Shown one piece after another: positions 6,123-8,690 of a stretch of DNA of 8,690 bases. Every line of letters begins with the position of its first letter. The first letter of the stretch is position 1. The position numbers and the translations under genes were made by a program. The notes beneath the pieces were generated by a model. The model ran no database searches and was not told where the DNA came from. It saw nothing but the letters and a program-made list of their open reading frames with translations. Where the stretch lies: assembly GCA_023266435.1 (NCBI GenBank), contig JAHFQF010000096.1, forward strand, positions 1-8,690, in the 5' to 3' direction. The DNA comes from Legionellales bacterium. Lineage in GTDB: Bacteria; Pseudomonadota; Gammaproteobacteria; Berkiellales; Berkiellaceae.

Positions 6123-7730
6123 ATGCAGCGCAATACACACATAAAGTATTCAAGCACTCATCAAGCCTTGAATATTTATAACTATTATCGCATCGCCATG
6201 AGCCTGTGCTTTTTAATCCCATTAGGCTTAAATTGGGACATTCCGTTTTTAACCTATGAGCATTTGGCCCAAGCTGTTGCATTAATTTGGTTATATGCTT
6301 TTCTTGCGATTTTTGTTTGTGTATGGTGCAAAATAAGTATCCAGGAAAAACCCAGTCAAATCGTAATTCCCATGATGGCCGACATCTTGTTTTTAAATGC
6401 CATGATTCAAAATTTGCATAATCTAGAATCTCCTTTGAGTTTATTATTTTTTATTACCATTATCTCTGGCAGCTTTTTGCTGCCAGCGCGTTTAGCAATC
6501 TTTATGGCTGCGTTTCTCAGTTTAACGTTATTATTTTCTCAAACGATGAATCTATTAACGTTTTGGGAAAGCTCTGAAATTTTACATGCCGGTTTACTTG
6601 GGCTGTTAAGCTTCATGCTAGCAAGCATCATTTCACATTTAAGCAAACGGCTCAAAAAACAAGATGAAGTCTTGATGCAGAAAGCCATCGAACTAGAAAA
6701 CTATGAGAGACTCAGTGGCTCCATTGTCTCGATGATGCAAGTTGGCACCATGGTCATTGACGACAAAGATCACATTAGACTCATGAATCATTCGGCAAAA
6801 AACCTATTAGGAGTTTCAAATAAAGCATTCTGCGAACAATTACACCACCTACCTAAAATTTTTGTTGAGCATTTTCAAGGCGCCAAAGCAGACCAAAAAG
6901 AAACTTCCGTATTTCAGGTGCCTCATATTGCCAATACAATTCGCCTGTCATTGCTAAAGATCGAAACAGCGCAAGAAAAATCCACACAACATTATTATTT
7001 GGTTTTTATTCATGATGTATTAAAAGAGAATCAACAAGCTCAACGCATGAAATTAAGTGCCCTTGGACAGTTGGCAGCCAAAATTGCGCATGAAGTGAGA
7101 AACCCTTTGGGTGCCATTCAACACGCGACACAACTGCTCAAAGAATCTCAAAAAAATGACAATCCTGATCAGCGTTTGATAGAAATCATTCAACGACATG
7201 TCAGCCGAGTTAATGCCGTAATCGATAGCGTCCTGTCTTTATCTAGACAACAATCCGCACACTCACATGTGTTCGATCTGAATGAATGGTTACATGAATT
7301 TGTTAAGCAATTTAAAATGCCACATTTGGAGCCACTGTCAATCCACTTAAAAGCAAACAATGAAACTTTTTTTGTAACGGCAGATGTGCAGCAGCTAGAG
7401 CAGATCTTAATCAATCTATTTGAAAATGGACTATATTATAGTCATCATCATCGTAAAAAAAACAACCTGCTTCTGACTTTACAGAAAGAACCCTATCAAA
7501 TACATTTAGATATTACTGATCAAGGCCCTGGCATCCCGGAGACACACGTAGAAAAAATTTTTGAGCCATTCTTCACAACTAAAGAGAGCGGATCGGGGTT
7601 AGGGTTGTATGTTGTGAAAGAATTATGCGATCTCAATTGTGTTCATATCACATTACACAGAAACACACCAGACGGCGCGACTTTTAGACTCACGTTTAAT
7701 CGAATCATTGGGGGCGTAAACTATGCATGA
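6123..7730 (+). CDS. pilS: PilS-type membrane sensor histidine kinase
   Basis: Inner-membrane histidine kinase of the PilS/PilR system, which in Pseudomonas controls type IV pilin expression. At 535 residues it is close to P. aeruginosa PilS (about 530). The N-terminal 175 residues hold about six hydrophobic segments (roughly 20-36, 49-69, 80-97, 105-120, 123-140, 154-172) with almost no periplasmic domain, as in PilS. Then come a short basic linker (SKRLKKQ), a PAS-like region (about 195-300, VGTMVIDDKDHIRLMN) and the kinase core: H-box LAAKIAHEVRNPL with phospho-accepting His323, N-box NLFEN (431-435), G1 DQGPGIP (466-472), F-box FEPFF (480-484) and G2 GSGLGL (490-495). The start agrees with the usual cytoplasmic N-terminus before the first membrane segment; the Shine-Dalgarno is weak (AGGA about 13 nt upstream). 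The 3' end overlaps pilR by 8 nt. The pilus link rests on homology and the neighbouring regulator. Confidence 0.92.
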   Translation: MQRNTHIKYSSTHQALNIYNYYRIAMSLCFLIPLGLNWDIPFLTYEHLAQAVALIWLYAFLAIFVCVWCKISIQEKPSQIVIPMMADILFLNAMIQNLHNLESPLSLLFFITIISGSFLLPARLAIFMAAFLSLTLLFSQTMNLLTFWESSEILHAGLLGLLSFMLASIISHLSKRLKKQDEVLMQKAIELENYERLSGSIVSMMQVGTMVIDDKDHIRLMNHSAKNLLGVSNKAFCEQLHHLPKIFVEHFQGAKADQKETSVFQVPHIANTIRLSLLKIETAQEKSTQHYYLVFIHDVLKENQQAQRMKLSALGQLAAKIAHEVRNPLGAIQHATQLLKESQKNDNPDQRLIEIIQRHVSRVNAVIDSVLSLSRQQSAHSHVFDLNEWLHEFVKQFKMPHLEPLSIHLKANNETFFVTADVQQLEQILINLFENGLYYSHHHRKKNNLLLTLQKEPYQIHLDITDQGPGIPETHVEKIFEPFFTTKESGSGLGLYVVKELCDLNCVHITLHRNTPDGATFRLTFNRIIGGVNYA

Positions 7731-8690
7731 AGCAGCCAAGGTCTTGATTATTGATGATGAGCCAGATCTCTGCGAATTGATCAGCATGACCTTAACAAAA
7801 ATGAATTGCATTAGCCAATCGGTTTTCTCCTTTAAACAAGCCATTGAAGCACTTGAAAAAGAGTCGTTTAACTTATGTCTGACCGACATGCAGTTACCCG
7901 ATGGCAATGGATTAGATCTCATCAAACATCTGCAAAAAAAGTTCCCCAACACGGCGGTTGCCGTGATCACTGCTCACGGAAATATGGACTCAGCCATCAC
8001 TGCGTTAAAGTATGGCGCATTTGACTTTGTTTCAAAACCCATAGACATACAAATTTTAAGAAACCTTGTCCATACAGCAACCAAATTAAACACCGGAGTT
8101 GATACACTCAACTTAAATGAAAGTGCCGAATTGATTGGAAAATCTGACTGTATTCAACAAGTGCAAGCATTGATTCAAAAAGTCTCTAGAAGCCAAGCAC
8201 CAGTTTATATCAGCGGAGAATCTGGTGTAGGCAAGGAGCTGGTGGCCAGATTAATTCATCAATGCAGCCCGCGCGCATCCGGCCCTTTTGTTCCTGTAAA
8301 TTGTGGCGCCATCGTTCCTCAACTCATGGAAAGTGAACTATTTGGTCACACTAAAGGAAGTTTTACCGGCGCAACTGCCAGTAAAATCGGGCTATTTCAA
8401 GCAGCACACCAAGGCACTTTATTTTTAGACGAAATTGCTGAGCTGCCACTGGATATGCAAGTCAAACTGCTACGTGCTATCCAAGAGAAAGCAATTCGTG
8501 CGGTGGGATCCAATCAAGAAATTTGTGTAGACGTGCGTATTCTATGCGCAACTCATCATCCTCTACTTGCATTAGTGCAAACTGGAAAGTTCCGCCAAGA
8601 TCTCTATTATCGTTTAAATGTCATTGAATTACAGGTGCCCACCTTAAGAGAGCGTCTTGAAGATTTACCTTTGTTAATTGCGCATTTTTT
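7723..8690 (+). CDS. pilR: PilR-type sigma54-dependent response regulator (3' end cut by window edge)
   Basis: NtrC-family activator, presumed partner of the upstream histidine kinase and activator of sigma54 promoters such as pilA. The visible 322 residues start at ATG 7723 (MHEAAKVLIIDDEPD), 8 nt inside pilS, with GGGGG about 8 nt upstream. The receiver domain (about 5-120) has the acidic pair Asp11-Asp12, phospho-acceptor Asp55 (LTDMQLPDG), Thr83 and Lys105 (SKP). The AAA+ domain starts near 137 (LIGKS) with Walker A GESGVGKE (165-172), sigma54-contact loop GSFTGA (212-217), Walker B GTLFLDEI (231-238) and RQDLYYRLNV plus PTLRERLEDL (291-315). The C-terminal Fis-type helix-turn-helix lies beyond the edge. 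The run from KGSFTGA through GLFQAA to VKLLRAIQEKAIRAVG is very like Pseudomonas PilR. The GSFTGA variant of GAFTGA occurs in PilR proteins as I recall and is not a defect. Confidence 0.95.
   Translation, partial: MHEAAKVLIIDDEPDLCELISMTLTKMNCISQSVFSFKQAIEALEKESFNLCLTDMQLPDGNGLDLIKHLQKKFPNTAVAVITAHGNMDSAITALKYGAFDFVSKPIDIQILRNLVHTATKLNTGVDTLNLNESAELIGKSDCIQQVQALIQKVSRSQAPVYISGESGVGKELVARLIHQCSPRASGPFVPVNCGAIVPQLMESELFGHTKGSFTGATASKIGLFQAAHQGTLFLDEIAELPLDMQVKLLRAIQEKAIRAVGSNQEICVDVRILCATHHPLLALVQTGKFRQDLYYRLNVIELQVPTLRERLEDLPLLIAHF

Noticed and set aside
7653..7970. Minus-strand open frame of 105 codons across the pilS-pilR junction
   Set aside because: It lies opposite the receiver domain of PilR, whose motifs are all intact, and encodes nothing recognisable; it is an antisense shadow.
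8356..8373. GSFTGA instead of GAFTGA in PilR as a loss of sigma54 contact
   Set aside because: Ala-to-Ser at this position is, as I recall, usual in PilR-type activators, and the essential Phe-Thr pair is kept.

Overview
The window looks like a gammaproteobacterial chromosome of moderate-to-low GC, most plausibly from a host-associated lineage such as the Legionellales (Legionella/Coxiella/Aquicella/Berkiella-like). The housekeeping genes are of gammaproteobacterial type: a NudB ortholog, a bacterial AspRS with a GAD domain, a YbbO-like reductase and a PilS/PilR pair. The host-associated assignment rests on one gene, a eukaryote-like lipid-kinase-fold protein ending in a CaaX tetrapeptide, so it is an inference.

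Layout. (1) Positions 1-3464, minus strand: a tight cluster fmdB-like > aspS > nudB > nadA. Gaps are 18 nt, a 4-nt ATGA overlap and 6 nt, so this is almost certainly one operon; nadA runs off the left edge. It links a small zinc-ribbon protein, aspartyl-tRNA synthesis (probably non-discriminating), a folate-pathway Nudix hydrolase and the iron-sulfur quinolinate synthase of NAD synthesis. (2) 3465-3624: a divergent promoter region. (3) 3625-4476, plus strand: a YbbO-type short-chain dehydrogenase/reductase. (4) 4525-5961, minus strand: a 478-residue protein with the landmarks of a phosphatidylinositol 3-/4-kinase-like fold, basic-aromatic patches, an acidic C-terminal block and a terminal CCIL. 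(5) 5962-6122: a second divergent promoter region. It holds a near-consensus sigma70 promoter for the kinase gene with an 8-bp inverted repeat bracketing its -10 box. (6) 6123 to the right edge, plus strand: pilS and pilR overlapping by 8 nt; pilR is cut within its AAA+ domain.

The part most worth attention is region 4-5: a single-gene, probably regulated accessory unit set between housekeeping genes. It looks like a translocated effector that would be prenylated by the host and would act on host membranes as a lipid (or protein) kinase. No RNA genes, CRISPR arrays, insertion sequences or phage genes were seen, and no stretch over 300 bases lacks a gene.
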